Below are positions 41,320 through 54,839 of a stretch of DNA of 64,000 nt, one piece after another. Every line of letters starts with the position of its first letter. Position 1 is the stretch's first letter. Source of the stretch: Gongronella butleri (taxonomy: Eukaryota > Mucoromycota > Mucoromycetes > Mucorales > Cunninghamellaceae); NCBI GenBank assembly GCA_025201375.1, contig JAIWZP010000008.1, positions 62,001 through 126,000 on the forward strand, given 5' to 3'. Under the pieces are notes generated by a model. The model was given only the letters and a program-made list of their open reading frames with translations, did not search any database and was not told the origin of the DNA. Made by a program: the position numbers and the translations under genes.

Positions 41320-42438
41320 CTACAAGGAAATATCCATGGCATCGCCGTCCGAGACGTCGACAAACTTGGTGATGGACTCCTTGAGGATAGCCGTGGTGCC
41401 CCTGGGGTATCGATAGCTTTGCTCCTTGACACCGCGCTCGTTGGGACGGCCATAGTTTCGCAAATAGTCGGTCTTGTCCTTTTCAATGACGCACACATCC
41501 ACGTTGGAGCCCGAGCCAAGGTCGTTGAAGATACCAGCCTCAATGGCATCCTTGACAATCTCAATGGCAGCCTCGCGCTATGCAAAATTACAAAAAAAAA
41601 AAACGCGATTCAGCGCGTTTTCCGTGTTTTGAACTCTTTTAGCTGCATCCTTACACTCATGTTGGGTGTCCATCGGCTTTCAAACACACTCATGGCTGCC
41701 AGAGAGCCGGATCCCATGGTAACATAGGGCAACTTGTCGGTGCTGCCGTGAGGGTAAACAGTGTACAAGTTGGGTCCCGTTGGATCAAAGCCGCCCAAGA
41801 CAAGTGCTGCGCCAATGTGACCCTGGTACTTGAAAAGCATCTGCTTCAAAAGCGTCATGGCCGTGACGACACGCGATTGACGTCCGGTGGACAGACGGTG
41901 GAGCTCCATCTGCGAGCTGATCAAATTTGTCGTAAACTCGGTATCGGCAGCTGTACCAGCACCACAGCAGTAGCTGACCATGGAATTGAAAGGGAGGAAA
42001 AGAGATATCAAGAAGAAGAAAAAACGGTGTGTCAATTAAAGCTTTTCTTTGGGCGGGTTGCGCTTTTTTTTTTTACATGTTGGGAGCGATATAATGGATT
42101 TTCTCGCAATTCTTGTCTGCGACGATGGGGCCCTCGGTGGCGCGTGTATCAGCACCAAGAACAATCCCATCCTAAACGTAAACAGGTCATAAATAAACAA
42201 GCCCGCATATTGAAAACGGCAATTCTTACCTTGAATATGACACCCACGATGGTCGTACCCGTGCTGGTCGCCTTTGGAGGACGAGTGCCTTTGGTTTCAA
42301 GAGTGTTGTTTCTGTAAACCAGTGTCCAAAAAAAAAAAAAGGGAGGTCAGCAGCAAATTGGAAGACTTGCACGCGTACATACCTGATATAATTGTCAAAG
42401 TTGAAGCCACCCTTGGGCAAGGTATGCTTTGTAGCCAT
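41320..42438 (-). CDS. PUP1: 20S proteasome beta-2 subunit (trypsin-like site)
   Basis: Exons 42438-42383, 42311-42230, 42171-42077, 41973-41655 and 41577-41320 (269 aa). The precursor has a 37-residue propeptide; the predicted catalytic Thr1 is T38 in [11 protein letters not shown]. Asp17 and Lys33 equivalents are D54 (GADTRAT) and K70 (NCEKIHYI). [11 protein letters not shown] and [16 protein letters not shown] are also diagnostic. Known role: the Thr-hydrolase cleaving after basic residues inside the 20S core. All active-site residues are intact. Confidence 0.97.
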
Positions 42439-42978
42439 TGTATTTGAATAAAGACGCGAAAGAAGAAAGCGAGAAAGAGAAGCGGGTGTTGACGAAAGCC
42501 TGTACGCGTCACCCTTTTCAGGGTGACCATCCAATCAAAAGCCACCGACTCGGTCCGGCGCGGAGATTCAATTTCGTTAAACATGAACCCACGATGGCAT
42601 CAATAGAGAAACAGCGACAAAGGCGCCTCAATGACGAGCAATGAGTGATTTTAGGATGGTTTGACTTTTTCGCGTGCATTGCAACTCAGAAACACACAGT
42701 GGAGTCGATTCGATACGTTTGTCAGCAAGATAAGACATATGCAAAAGCAATCGAGCGAGTGCAAGGATCCGTTCCACGACAGGTCGCGCGAGGAATCACG
42801 CGTCGAAAAAAAAAAAAAAAAAAAAAATAGGAAATCTTTAAAAACGACATGTTTTTTACCCCGAAATGCGGCTCACCGTGAAAATACAAGTTAGAAATCC
42901 TTAGGTGACGCAACTTGCAGCTCTAATCGATCATGGATCGCTGCCAAACGCTAAACTGTAAATCAGTCACTTTGAGTC

Positions 42979-43027
<49 letters not shown>

Positions 43028-43312
43028 GGTCTCTAGAATTGCTTGCACCACACAAACGTGAAGCGCGTTGAGAAACCACGAAAAACTAGGGAAGAGTGTG
43101 TACCATTTCAAAGTTTATTGTTAAACAAATTTGGCCTCGCGGTCGACCAAGCCAAGCGGGTGCCTAAATTTTCCTGGGACAGTCGACCGAGAAAAGGAGC
43201 ACCAGAAGACTGATCCCGTGTTCCTCAGGGGCAAGTAAAATTAATAAATTTGGCGCGATTTAATGCGTTCTTTTCTTCTTCTTCCCGATTCTTTCACCTT
43301 TTCATTTTTTGC
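42439..43312. other. Intergenic region, PUP1 / FKS
   Basis: 874 bp between two divergent starts. It contains A runs of 22 (42806-42827) and 45 (42981-43025) bases and otherwise nothing recognisable. The sequence next to FKS is pyrimidine-rich (TTCTTTTCTTCTTCTTCCCG), like other promoters here. Confidence 0.45.
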
Positions 43313-46300
43313 ATGAGTGAACGATCCTCCATACCTTGCGACGAGTGCGTGCACGACAAGCCGAGCGCGCCGAATAGTCGCGAGGATTCAATTCAGTTAG
43401 GCGCGTCTGCATCAAGCCATGCTTTTGCGCATGATTGTCCGTCGACGCCGTAAGTTTATGACGTTGCACGCAATGATTCTCGTTTTTGACAATATTTTTA
43501 AATTTTTTTTGCGTCTGTCATACAGCTACAGCCAAGATACGTCAAGTAAGGCAAAAGACGGGCTATTATGAATTTTTGAAGCAGAGCGCGGGATGGCGCG
43601 GCAATTGCCAATTCGGTCTAATTAAATGCCAACTTTTTTTTTTACTCCTCGATAACAGATCAAATCATGTCTACAAGTTCTAGATCCGATTTTTCATTGC
43701 ACCCGCTGCCCTCGAGGCATCGCCGGTCCATGTCGCTTGATATTGACATCTATGGACATGTCAGGGATGATTTGCACCAGACCGATCGCTATCTGCGTTG
43801 CACCCCGTCCACAGACTCGTTGCTAGCCTTGTTGGACAAAACCCATGCCAAGTTGCACCCTGCTGCCGTATCCCCGCGCTTTTCGTCCATGGACACGCTT
43901 GTGGATGTGAAATGGATCAAAGCCGATGGTACGGATGTGTTCAAACGATACCCTGCTTTGTGCCAGGCGTCGGACGGTTGGAAGGCGGTGCAAAACATCC
44001 ATGAGATCTTTGACGAATTGCAATTATGCTTTGGATTCCAAAATGACGGGTTGCGTAATGCTTTGGATCATCTACTGGTACTGCTTGATTCACGCGCGTC
44101 GCGGATGACCGTGAATCAGGCCATCATCACGCTGCATGCCGATTTTATTGGCGGCCCTAATGCCAATTTCAAAAGATGGTGGTTCAGTGTGGCACTAGAT
44201 GATCACGACGCGACGCTCGATCCCGAGGAGCGCCAGCGTGCCTGGGTGGCGCGCGTGTCGCAGCTCATTCACAGCGAAAGACTTTCTGATCTCGCGCTCT
44301 GGCTGCTCATCTGGACAGAGGCCTCTGTCTTGCGTTTTTGCCCCGAATTCTTGTGCTTTCTATTTTTTCTTGCTCGTGATCACCTCCAGTATGTTCAAAA
44401 GGGAACCACCATCCCTCCAGCACCCACCCTCGACTTTTTGACACGCATTGTGACGCCATTGTACGATTACATTCATCACCAAAATGCGACGCGCGAAAAA
44501 GATCACGCAAACGTCATTGGCTACGACGACATCAATCAATTCTTTTGGTCCTCATCTTGCATCCGCCAGCTAAAGGCAAACGACGAGGCGCTCATGTCCC
44601 TTCATCCTTCACGTAAGTCCAAAAAAAACGTTGAAAAATTTAAAACTCATCCTTTTTGTGCAGTCAGGTATGAGGCATTGGCGCACATCAATTGGCACAA
44701 GGTCTTTACCAAGACGTTCAAAGAGCGGCGGTCTTGGATGCACCTGATTGTCAATTTTACGCGAATTTGGACTTTGCACATTGCCGCCTTTTGGTATTAC
44801 ATCATTCCCAACGCGAGCGTGCTTTACTCGCGTGGCGCGACACAGACCGAGTCAAGTGCACCCGACGGCTACAATGCAACCAATGATGCAGAATTACCCG
44901 TTGTCTTATCCATGACGGCGCTGGGTGGTGCAATTGCCACGCTCATTGTATTTGTCGGCGTTGTCGCGGAACATGCCTTTTTGCCAATGCAATGGAAGGA
45001 CATTGGCATCCTGGCGCGTCGCATTTTGTTGCTGGTTGCGCTCTTTCTGGTCAATGCTGGTCCATCCGTCTATTGTCTCTATTGGAGTCGTGTTGGCACC
45101 ATTGCAACACTGGTGTCTGTTGTTCAGCTAATGATTAGTATTGTAACCACCCTTGTCTTGGTGTTGGCGCCGCACGGCTTCTATTTTGGCAAGCGCAGTG
45201 TCGATTCAACCGATACCTTTAGCAGCAACTTTGCCACGCTCTCGAGAAAAGACCGTATCACGTCCATTGGTCTCTGGCTGTGCGTCTTTGGCAGCAAATT
45301 GATCGAATCGTATTTTTTTCTTGCGCTTTCCTTCAAGGACGCGTTGAATTACGTTGCGGTCATGGATCTCAATTGTTCTGATGGCGCAGCCGCGCACCCA
45401 TCGTCGTTCATTTCCAAAATTGAGGGCTACGTGTGCGATTATATGCCGTGGACCACAGCAGCCATGATGTTTTTGGTGGAACTTGTATTGTTTTTTCTCG
45501 ACACTTATCTCTGGTATGTTGTGTGGAACACGATCTTCTCGGTCGTGCGATCTTTTTACCTGGGCATCTCGATCATGACGCCTTGGAAAAACATTTTTGC
45601 GCGTCTTCAGAAACGCATCTACACTAAATTGCTCGCCACGGCCGACACGGACATCCAATGCCACCCAAAGGTTCTCTGTTCGCAAGTGTGGAATGCCATC
45701 ATCATTGCCATGTATCGTGAACACATCTTGTCATCCAAACACGTCACAAAATTGCTCTTTCAGCAGGTAAAAACAAGGTGCCGTGTTTTTTTTTCAAAAA
45801 TCACTAAATCATCTTTTTATCTTGCACAAAAGAAACCGGATTTGCTCAAAAATGGCAAAAAGCATCTCAAGCCACCCGCGTTCTTTGTATCGCAAGAGGA
45901 CAGCTCGTTGACGACGGAATTCTACCCTCCAGAGAGCGAAGCGGAGCGCCGTATCCAATTCCTCGCGCAAAGTCTCACGTCACCGATGCCCAATGCGATG
46001 CCCGTGCCTCAAATGCCCACTTTTACAGTGTTGACGCCTCATTACAATGAAAAAATCTTGCTGTCGCTCCAGGAGATTATCCGACAGGACCATAAAAAGA
46101 GCCACGTCACCCTATTGGAGTATTTGCAGCATCTGCATCCCTTTGAATGGGACAACTTTGTCAATGACACCAAGGTGATGGCCGAGCAGCTAGATCGCCC
46201 AAACGATGGCTTTTTGGCAGATGATCATGACGATGAATTACTCGAGACAGTGGACTATCAGCGTGCTGACTTGTGTCATGCGGATGATGTGCCCTTTTAT

Positions 46301-49075
46301 TGCCTGGGATTCAAGTCGGCCGCGCCGGAATTCACGCTCCGCACGCGTATCTGGGCGTCCTTGCGGTCCCAGACCCTGTATCGCACGATCACAGGCTTTA
46401 TGAACTACCATCGTGCAATCAAGCTCTTGTATCGCACCGAATCGCCTGATTTGATGCACCAGGAGCAGCAACATGTGAATGACACGCTCCACCAGATGGC
46501 AACAAGAAAATTTCGCTTTTTGATCGCCATGCAGCGGTATGCGTCGCTCAATTCGGAAGAACGCGAGAGCATCGAGCTCATTCTCGGCATTTACCCGGAT
46601 CTGCAGATCGCCTATATTGAAAAAGACTTTGATTCGTCCACTGGCGCCACGCGCTTCTATTCGTGCCTCATTGACGGCCATTGCCCGCGTCACCAGCAGT
46701 TGCGCGTGCCAAAATACCGGATTCAGCTGCCAGGCAACCCCATTTTGGGCGATGGCAAGTCGGACAATCAAAATACAGCGCTCATCTTTTATCGAGGCGA
46801 ATACTTGCAATTGATTGACGCAAATCAGGATAATTACTTGGAGGAATGTCTCAAAATCCGAAGTGTCCTTGGCGAATTTGAGAATTTGAACGCCAATGCC
46901 GACGCCATCCACGCGCCCTACACGACAGCCAGCCACAATGGCCCTGTTGCCATTGTCGGTGCGCGCGAATATATCTTTTCCGAGAAGACCGGTGTGCTCG
47001 GCGACATTGCAGCTGGCAAGGAGCAGACATTTGGCACAATGACACAGCGCATCATGGCCACCATTGGCGGCAAGGTATAAAAAAAAGGCGAAAGAAAAAG
47101 AGACAAATGAAGGAATTGACGTTTTTTTAGCTGCATTACGGGCATCCCGACTTTTTAAATGCAGTGTTCATGACGACGCGAGGCGGCGTCAGCAAAGGAC
47201 AAAAGGGGCTTCATCTAAATGAAGACATTTTTATGGGCATGAATGCCTTTCAGCGCGGTGGGCGGATCAAGCATGTGGACTATTACCAATGTGCCAAGGG
47301 CCGCGATCTTGGCTTTTGTTCCATCCTTAATTTTGTCACCAAGATTGGTTCTGGGATGGGCGAGCAAATGCTGTCGCGCGAATACTATCACTTGGGCACG
47401 CGTCTCCCTCTGGACCGGTTTTTGACCTTTTTTTATGCGCACCCTGGGTTCCATATCAACAATGTGTTCATCATGCTTGCCATCCGGCTGTTTTTACTGG
47501 TAGTGCTGCTGCTCACGGCCATCCAATGGTCCTGCGACGGCAATTGCACGTATCATTTATTCACCGTGTATGGCTGGATCAAGAATGTGGTCCTGTCAAT
47601 CTTTGTGGTGCTCGTCATCTCTCTTGTGCCTCTATTCATGCAAGAGCTGACAGAGCGCGGGTTTTGGCGCGCGGTGACACGTCTTTGCAAGCATTTGGTC
47701 TCTCTTTCGCCTCTTTTTGAAATTTTTGTGACACAAACCTATGCGCACGCGATTCTCGATAATTTGACCTTTGGCGGTGCACGATACATTGGCAGTGGCC
47801 GTGGTTTTGCCATTGCACGCCAAAATTTCACTACTTTATATATGCAATTTGCCGACGTCAGCCTGTATCGCGGTCTTGAATTCGCCCTGCCCTTGCTCTT
47901 TGCCTCCATGGTCATTTGGTTGCCGCACATGATTTATTTCTGGATGACTGTCGTGGCCATGATCATGTCACCATTTGTATTCAATCCGCACCAATTTGCA
48001 CTTGTCGATTCCTTGGTCGATTACAAGCAGGCAATGCAATGGCTCTTTTTCGGCTACAACAGCAATGATGAGCCCACGTGGACGGCACTGCAGCGCGTGA
48101 ATCGCATGAAATACACGGGACAAAAGCGCGAAAAGGTCCAATTAGATCATCCCCGGCCCTCGCGACTCGTGCTCCTATTCACCGAGATCATTGCTCCTGC
48201 CATTTATGCCGGTCTTTGTCTCTTTGTGTACCTTTTTGCCCACCGGAAAAGCGTCATGGAGCAGCCACAATCACAACGGATGTCTGTTCATCTGTTTATT
48301 CGCATTGGCCTGCCATTGGTCCTGCCTTCTGTGGTCAATGTGATTGCATTGTTAGCCTTGTTTGCCATGTCTGTACTTGTTGGCCCCATCATCTCAATGA
48401 TCTCGCACAAGCATGTGCGCAGCTTCGGCAATTTGATGTCCACTTTGGCCCACCTTGTATCCATCGTGTCCTTTGTCGCCTCTCTTTGCTGCATCTACTT
48501 GATGGAACAATGGCAATTGAGGCATGCTGTCCTGGCACTTATTGTGGTCATGGCCATCCAGCGCGTGCTTTCAAATCTAATCACCATGCTGCTTACACGC
48601 GAATTCCGCGACGGATTACCCAATTTCTGCTGGTGGACGGGCTGTTGGATTGGCCAAGGAGTAAGATCAGATGTAAAACGAAAGAGAGCAGTATTTCTAA
48701 CTTGTTTTTTTTTTTTTTTTGTAGCTTGGATGGCACACTATTAGTCAACCTTGGCGTGAATTCGTCTGCAAAGTCCTTGAAATGGGGCATTTTGCTTATG
48801 ATTTCCTCATTGTGCATCTGATCTTCTTTGTGCTGATTGTCTTGGCCTTTTTTCGCTTTGTTGACAAGTATCACACATTGATGCTCTTTTGGACAATGCC
48901 TGGAAATCAGAATTTCAGCAGGGTGCGCACGACGCGCCAAAGAAAGGAGCGACGCAAAACGGCCATCTTGTATGGCATTCTGTATTTTATTATTGCCTTA
49001 TGCATTCTAGCTGTCCTTGTGCTTCCTGTCTTTCTTGGGCCGCGTCTATTCCCCAATCTTTCAATGCCACAATAA
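43313..49075 (+). CDS. FKS1: 1,3-beta-glucan synthase catalytic subunit
   Basis: Seven exons: 43313-43449, 43526-43545 (20 nt), 43659-44612, 44664-45766, 45833-47074, 47131-48660 and 48725-49075 (1778 aa; yeast Fks1 is about 1880). The N-terminal FKS region has the DIYGHVRDDL start and RWWFSVALDD, LALWLLIWTEASVLRFCPE. A first membrane block follows (for example FWYYIIPNASVLY). The central cytoplasmic synthase domain has FFVSQEDSSLTTEF, MPTFTVLTPHYNEKILLSL, YRGEYLQLIDANQDNYLEECLKIR, GVLGDIAAGKEQTFGT, LHYGHPDFLNAVFMTTRGGVSK and LNEDIFMGMNAFQRGG. A second, C-terminal membrane block closes the protein. It polymerises UDP-glucose into cell-wall 1,3-beta-glucan at the plasma membrane and is the echinocandin target family. 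Confidence 0.97.
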
Positions 49076-49478
49076 ACGACACCACCTGTCTTGCCCCGCG
49101 TTCACTCCACTTTTGAGAACATCGATAATTTCTTATTTTTGACCACACCTTCCTAAAAAGACAATTTTTTGAGCCATCAAACTGCATGTCATGCTTTCAA
49201 TTCCCATGAATGATGATACGAGCACTGTGTGCTGCTCATTTTTTGATTTGGCCACTCATTGCGACCAAATTTTGAAATGCGCGTATTGCAAACTTTCGAC
49301 CGCTGCAGACCGGGCTCAATTAAGGATTTCTAGCTCGCCAATTCATTTTATGATGATGCTTTCAGGATTCTGAAAGGCCAAGCGGGGTCTGTTTTGAATG
49401 TCCGCTGGCTGTGAACAGCACAAAACGGCGCAAAAAAATCTGCTCTTCTTGATCTCGGTGTTCCTTGTGCTCGATGCT
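49076..49478. other. Intergenic region, FKS / SOM1
   Basis: 403 bp containing the FKS 3' UTR (AATAAACG overlapping its stop) and the SOM1 promoter. No further gene seen. Confidence 0.4.
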
Positions 49479-49747
49479 ATGGCAGAAGAAACGGCAGCCC
49501 CACAGCGGTCGCTGGACTATGTGAATAATGAAGAATGCCAATTGCATGAATTGGTGCAATATGAGTGCGAGGTTGGCAAGACACATATCGAATGTAGGCC
49601 GCTTGTTCGGCTGTTTTACAGGTAAAAAAGTGCTTGCTTGCCCCTTGAGGAATTATTTACACGTGGATTCTTTGCAGGTGTGCTGGCAAACCCATGGTGG
49701 AAGTGACTGTAGCGCGCGATCAAAGAATAGATACCACAAAAAAATAA
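49479..49747 (+). CDS. SOM1: SOM1-like mitochondrial inner-membrane peptidase subunit
   Basis: Exons 49479-49621 and 49678-49747 (70 aa). The core has the SOM1 pattern: CQLHELVQYECEV, CRPLVRLFYR, then CAGKPMVEVT after the intron. This is a small protein with four spaced cysteines and the terminal C-G-P-x-E-V-T. In yeast Som1 is needed by the Imp1 peptidase of the mitochondrial intermembrane space. An in-frame ATG upstream (49398) would add 27 residues including a hydrophobic stretch (LLFLISVFLVLDA); the shorter start is preferred. The next gene starts about 116 bp downstream on the same strand. Confidence 0.75.
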
Positions 49748-49862
49748 AAATAAAATGCTTTTTTGCGAGATGAATTCCATAAAAGGCACTCCTTTTCTTC
49801 GCCTCTCTTTTTTTTTCGCCTCTCTTTCCTCTTCTTTTCCGTCTTGCATCTTGATCCCGGCC

Positions 49863-52800
49863 ATGGCAGCCAAGAAAAAGTCCCGTGCGGACGCAGATAG
49901 TGGAGGTTCAGGCGATGACGGTGCGTCTGCAGCGGATGGCACGTATTTTTTGCTTGATATGGCGGACGAAGTGACGGATGTTGTGCGTGAGCGTGAGCGA
50001 GGAAGCGTGTCATCGTCGTCGTCGAGTTCCAGCGTGTCAGCCAAGGTGGTGATCGACCATGCGCACCACAGCAACAATGCCTTGCCTCACCATATCATCA
50101 AAAGCTCCTATCACCTCTTTCGCTCGGGCGACGACGAGTCTGAGAGCGACCACCCATATAGCATTGTGTCTGTTGCAAAGAAAATGCCCCTGCCCAGCCG
50201 CCAAAGCACCGATCACATCAGTGACAGCTCAGATCACCGCACAACGCCAGCCATTGAAGAATCACACGATCACCGCAGCAGCCCCACTCATCTAATCGAT
50301 GATCCAGACGATGATCCAGCCACGGCAGCCGACGACGAGAGTGAATATGCACATCAACATGCCCGATCTCGCCAAAAACGCAAGCGACGCGCCAAACCAT
50401 CCAATGCGGACCCCCAATTGCACACTTCACGTCCCACAAAGTCCCATCAGCCTTTGCGCAAGCTTGACAAGCGCACACAACGCGTGATGGATGCCGATTT
50501 GCAATCCCACTCTTGGAGCCGCCGCGAAAGCTTTAATCATGACAATGATTACCAGTTTTTGAATGGCCTCAGCAGCGACGACGCATTAAAGTACGAAAAT
50601 CGCCCACATCCATCCGTCATTCCTTGACCAATTCGTTTTTTTTTTTTTTTTCGTAATAGAAAGCTCATGGACATTGCACTCACAGTGATAAAAGAGGAAA
50701 AATGCAAAATGGCACAAAAAATAGGTAAGCAATCAAGGGGTTGGCTATGATCCTCAAAAAGACGCGCTTGCTGACATTTTATATTAGATTTCCGCCACTG
50801 GCTGAAACGACCTGATACCATTGCATGCATCATTGTCATGTTGGCTGATCTTGCCTTTTATATTGCTGGCTATTTCAAGAGTGCGCCATATCAATATCGC
50901 ATCACAGGCTCTTTGGTGGAGGCATTGCTGGTGTGCCTGATGACGGTGTGGAACGGCTTCTTGTACTGGCGCGAGCAGCGCCTGACACACTTGGAAATGA
51001 CCGATCGTGCCAGCACCATCATCTCCGCCCTCGAGCGCAGCGGTATGAATTTGCTGCAAATCATGAAAATCCCTTTTATACCATCAATGACCGTGGCCAA
51101 AGTCGTGCGCGATGGTGTCGTGCGCATTCTGCCCAGCAATCTCCTAGTCCAGGGCGACATCCTCGAGATGGTGTATGGCGACGTCGCCCCGGGACGATTG
51201 AAATACGTGCATCAGCCAAGGACTGGTGCCAGCAAGGATGATTATGACAAGCACGATGACGACACAGACAGCACGCCGCCGCCACCACCGCTTCACTCGC
51301 GCGAATATTACTTGGCCAAGGATCAGACATTCAAATCATCCTTTTTTGGCATGCCTCCACCGCCGGACTTGATGGAAGACTATTTGTGCGCGCGCGGTCG
51401 TCATCAATTCATCCTGCTCGACTGCCCCCTGGAGGAAAATATGCGCTCGGCCTTTTCACAGATCCGTCCCAAGACCGTGCTCTTCAACGAGGCGCAAAAA
51501 GTGTATCGCATCCTCTATGGCATTGTCATCTGGGTTCTTCTTGCCATGGGCTTGGTCATCAACGCGTTGCGCTTTGGTCTGCAAGATTTCCGCCTCCACG
51601 CCGTGCAGATTGACCAATTGGCCGAGGAAGTCTTTTGGCTGCCCTTTCTTGCCATTCTGCCGCTGCTTCCCCTGGGCATCCCGAGCGTATGGCTCATTGC
51701 GCGCACCTATGGCAATGCCCAGCTTCTCATTCTGTTTGAGGCGCTGCAAATCTCAAAGACCGATTACGAGGACGACGATGAGGTGGATGAATTCGATGCC
51801 GAGGCGCCTCCTCCCACCAAAGATCTCGAACTTAGCCCAAGTACGTGTCAATCGCTGTCATTTTTTCTTGTCTTCCACTGACTCTTATTCTTGTTTATAG
51901 ATGCTGTCTGGGATCGATTCTGCTCGCTGCTGGCCAAATGGGACAATCTCTCGCTCACAAGATCAACCAACCTTTTAGAGTCGCTGGGTAGCACCACTGT
52001 CATATGCTCGCTTGATAGAGAAGGCACAATCGCCAACGTAAGGCTAAAAAAAAAAAAAAAAGTACGCACCCCTACTAATACTTCTCACCTGCTTTTTTCC
52101 AGCCATTCCCCACTGTCGAGCAACTAATGTTCCCTACTGCTGACGGTGACGTGACATATCTCGACGTGGAAGAAGATTCAGACGAGCCCTATGGTTACAC
52201 ATTCGAGGATGACGACTGGGAGACGTATTTGCCGCAATTGAAGCCAGTAGGCCTGAATTACATGCTCAACACTAATTGTGGCATCGTGCAGGGCAAGCGA
52301 CGCATGGACTATCACCGCAAACGCTCGCGTATCCAGGCTTACGGCCGGACGGCGCCAGCGCGCCAGACATGTTCTTGTCGGCTCGCCAAATGTATTGGTT
52401 TCCAAGAAGATGCGCTGCAGTCCTTTGCGCTTCGCGCTGAGATCTACACATTTGCGCCTTACCACAGCGTCCTGAACACGTCGCGCTATCAATTTAGTCA
52501 GTATTACACGTACGAGGTACCCAATGCCATGTCCACAGTCTTTGAAGAGCGCAATTCCGGCAGCTACCAACTGCTGACGGACGGGCACCCTGTATTAGTT
52601 CTTGACAAGTGCTCTGATTATTGGGATGGCAAGATTTTGCAGACCATCTCACGAAAAGTAAGTTTATTTGCGCTCCAAAAAAAAACGCGCTGCTGACGCG
52701 TATTTCGTTTTTAGATGGAAAAACGCGTTTTGGACTTTTATCAGAATGCCGAAATTCACGACATGCAATGCATTGCATACGCGTATCGTCCAATCAACAC

Positions 52801-53893
52801 CAGCAATGGCTCGCGCATCCCTTTCCTTAATCCAGCCAATGACGATCACGAGGATCCAGGCTGCGCTTTTGTTGTCTTGCCTTACAAGCCGCCGAGCAAC
52901 AGCACGAGCAGCTCCAGCTCCAGCAGTTCCAGTAGCAGCTCTAGCAGTAGCAGCGCAGAGGACGAACAGGGCATGCCTTCGCAACATCGCGCGTCCCAGA
53001 GCAGCTCAAATTCCATCAAGCAGCGCCAATCCACCATTGAATCCTCAGAAACCAGTGAATCTGACTACTCGTTCGAGGATGACGAGCCTGTGGATGAGCA
53101 GGAAGAGGAGACCTTTTACAAGCAAGTTGTCAAGGGCCAGATTTTTTTAGGCATCGCAGCCCTGTGCCATCAGCCCAAGCAGGTATGTCACCAAAAAAAA
53201 AAAAAAAAAGCACCATGGCTCGACTGACTCTGTTTTTAGAATGTCGTCGATTTTATCGAGGACTTGGGACTTGCAGGCATTCGCTTTGTCTATTTCTCGC
53301 CGGCTGCCGAAAGAGAATCAAAAGGTAAAAAAAAAAGACAAAGAGCCCCCCGACGTGCTTGTTTGACCATTTTTTTCAGCATTTGCCGAGCGCCTTGGCC
53401 TGGAAACCGACTGGAACAGCTGCATTTTACTGTCGAATCCGGACGATGAGGACTGTGGGAATGGGTATATTCAGACACACGATATCAAGGCCCAATTGCC
53501 GCGCGGCATTGATCAAATTCGTCCGCATATTGAGAATGTGGATGATATCCCTCTGCACGTGTCCCTGTTTGCCGAATGCACGCCGCGCGCAAATCGCGAG
53601 ATGATCCGCATTTTTCAAGAGAATGGCGAGGTTGTTTGCTGCATTGGTAATGCTCTGAATGCCAAAAACACGGAGTCCTTTGCACTCGCCGACATCAGCA
53701 TCGCCATGGAACCAATGCATACGCGTGCTCAAAGTCGTGGCCGTCTTTCCCTCAATGGCCGCCAGCCGCCCTTGGCTGTGGGCGCCTCGCTCGTCAGCTT
53801 GCCCTGCGGCCTCTTTATGCAATATGAAACCAGTCTCTATGCCGTCACGCAATTGATTCGTGATGCCCGCCGCCTGCTCTCATGTGTGCGCAT

Positions 53894-53949
<56 letters not shown>

Positions 53950-54839
53950 TGCATGAATCAGAGCTTAAAATAACGCGTCGGAATTTGCAAATTTGTGTTT
54001 TTGCAGGGATACGTGTTTTATTTGGGCACTTGCGCGTCGCTGTCGATAATGCAACTTCTTTCTTTTTGCATTCTACTGCCTCCCATCTTGACTGGCTATC
54101 AAATCTTGTGGATCACTTGGGTCATTCTGCCCATTTTGACACTATCCATGCTTTTTACGCCTCATGACGATAATATCATGCTCTTAATGCCTGGAAAGAA
54201 CATTGACCACCTTCTTGGCATCAAACGATTTTCATGCTACTTTTTGGCCAGATTTATCCTCTTGATTTTTGTGTGCCTGGTCGTTTACACTGCGTAAAAA
54301 AAAAAAAAAAAAAAAAAACACATCAAAAGGAATAACTCGATCTTGCTCATCCATTTGTTGATAGAGTGGTCGTATTCTCTCTGAAGATTAGCGTCACGCA
54401 AGTCATTGGCTCTTTTGGCAGCAATGGCGGCTGGATGCACCTGTCGAGCAAGGAGCAAATTGCTATGCTGTATGCCCAAAACTTCATGCTCGTCAGTTTT
54501 GTTTGGTGTCTAGCATGGATGTCTGCAACATTCCTCTACCGCACCAATTCCATCATCTCCTATTCTCCTTTCAAAAACAAGATTTGGATTGGTGCCTTCA
54601 TCGCGGTGATTGTGCTCCAGTTGGCATTCTGCGCAGTGTCTCTTGCCACAATCAAGGACAACCCAGTCTCTTTACATGACGTCCCGTGGTACATTTACTT
54701 TATTGGATTGATCTGGCCGGTGGTCCTTGTGCCTGTGCAGGAGCTTGTCAAGCTGCATGACGACAAGGAATTCACCCGATTCCAAAAACGCTCAAAATTA
54801 GAATTTAGTACCAAACTTGGCATGCATTCCCCCCTCTAA
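49863..54839 (+). CDS. TMEM94-like P-type ATPase relative with degenerate catalytic motifs
   Basis: Ten exons: 49863-50590, 50660-50724, 50788-51840, 51901-52037, 52103-52657, 52715-53182, 53240-53324, 53380-53894, 54007-54293 and 54365-54839 (1455 aa). After a long disordered Ser/Asp/His-rich N terminus come two hydrophobic hairpins (IACIIVMLADLAFYIAGYF, LPFLAILPLLPLGIPS), an actuator-like segment (VRILPSNLLVQGDILEMVYG), then CSLDREGTIAN (D654) at the place of the P-type DKTGT. The hinge position reads IGNALNAKNT before LADISIAMEP, replacing TGDGxND, and six or so C-terminal helices follow. This matches TMEM94/ERMA, an ER protein implicated in magnesium or calcium handling. The Ser run (52895-52955) lies in the nucleotide-domain region. 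ATP hydrolysis is doubtful from motifs alone. Confidence 0.82.
53897..53947. repeat. 51-nt A run directly after a splice donor
   Basis: The intron 53895-54006 begins GT followed by 51 A's; the acceptor is TTTGCAG. Other introns begin similarly (54294 with about 23 A's, 60905, 743). Confidence 0.9.

Noticed and set aside
49755..49863. Upstream in-frame ATGs for the TMEM94-like protein
   Set aside because: They lie within 10-25 bp of the SOM1 stop, and the added residues are translated pyrimidine-rich promoter sequence.
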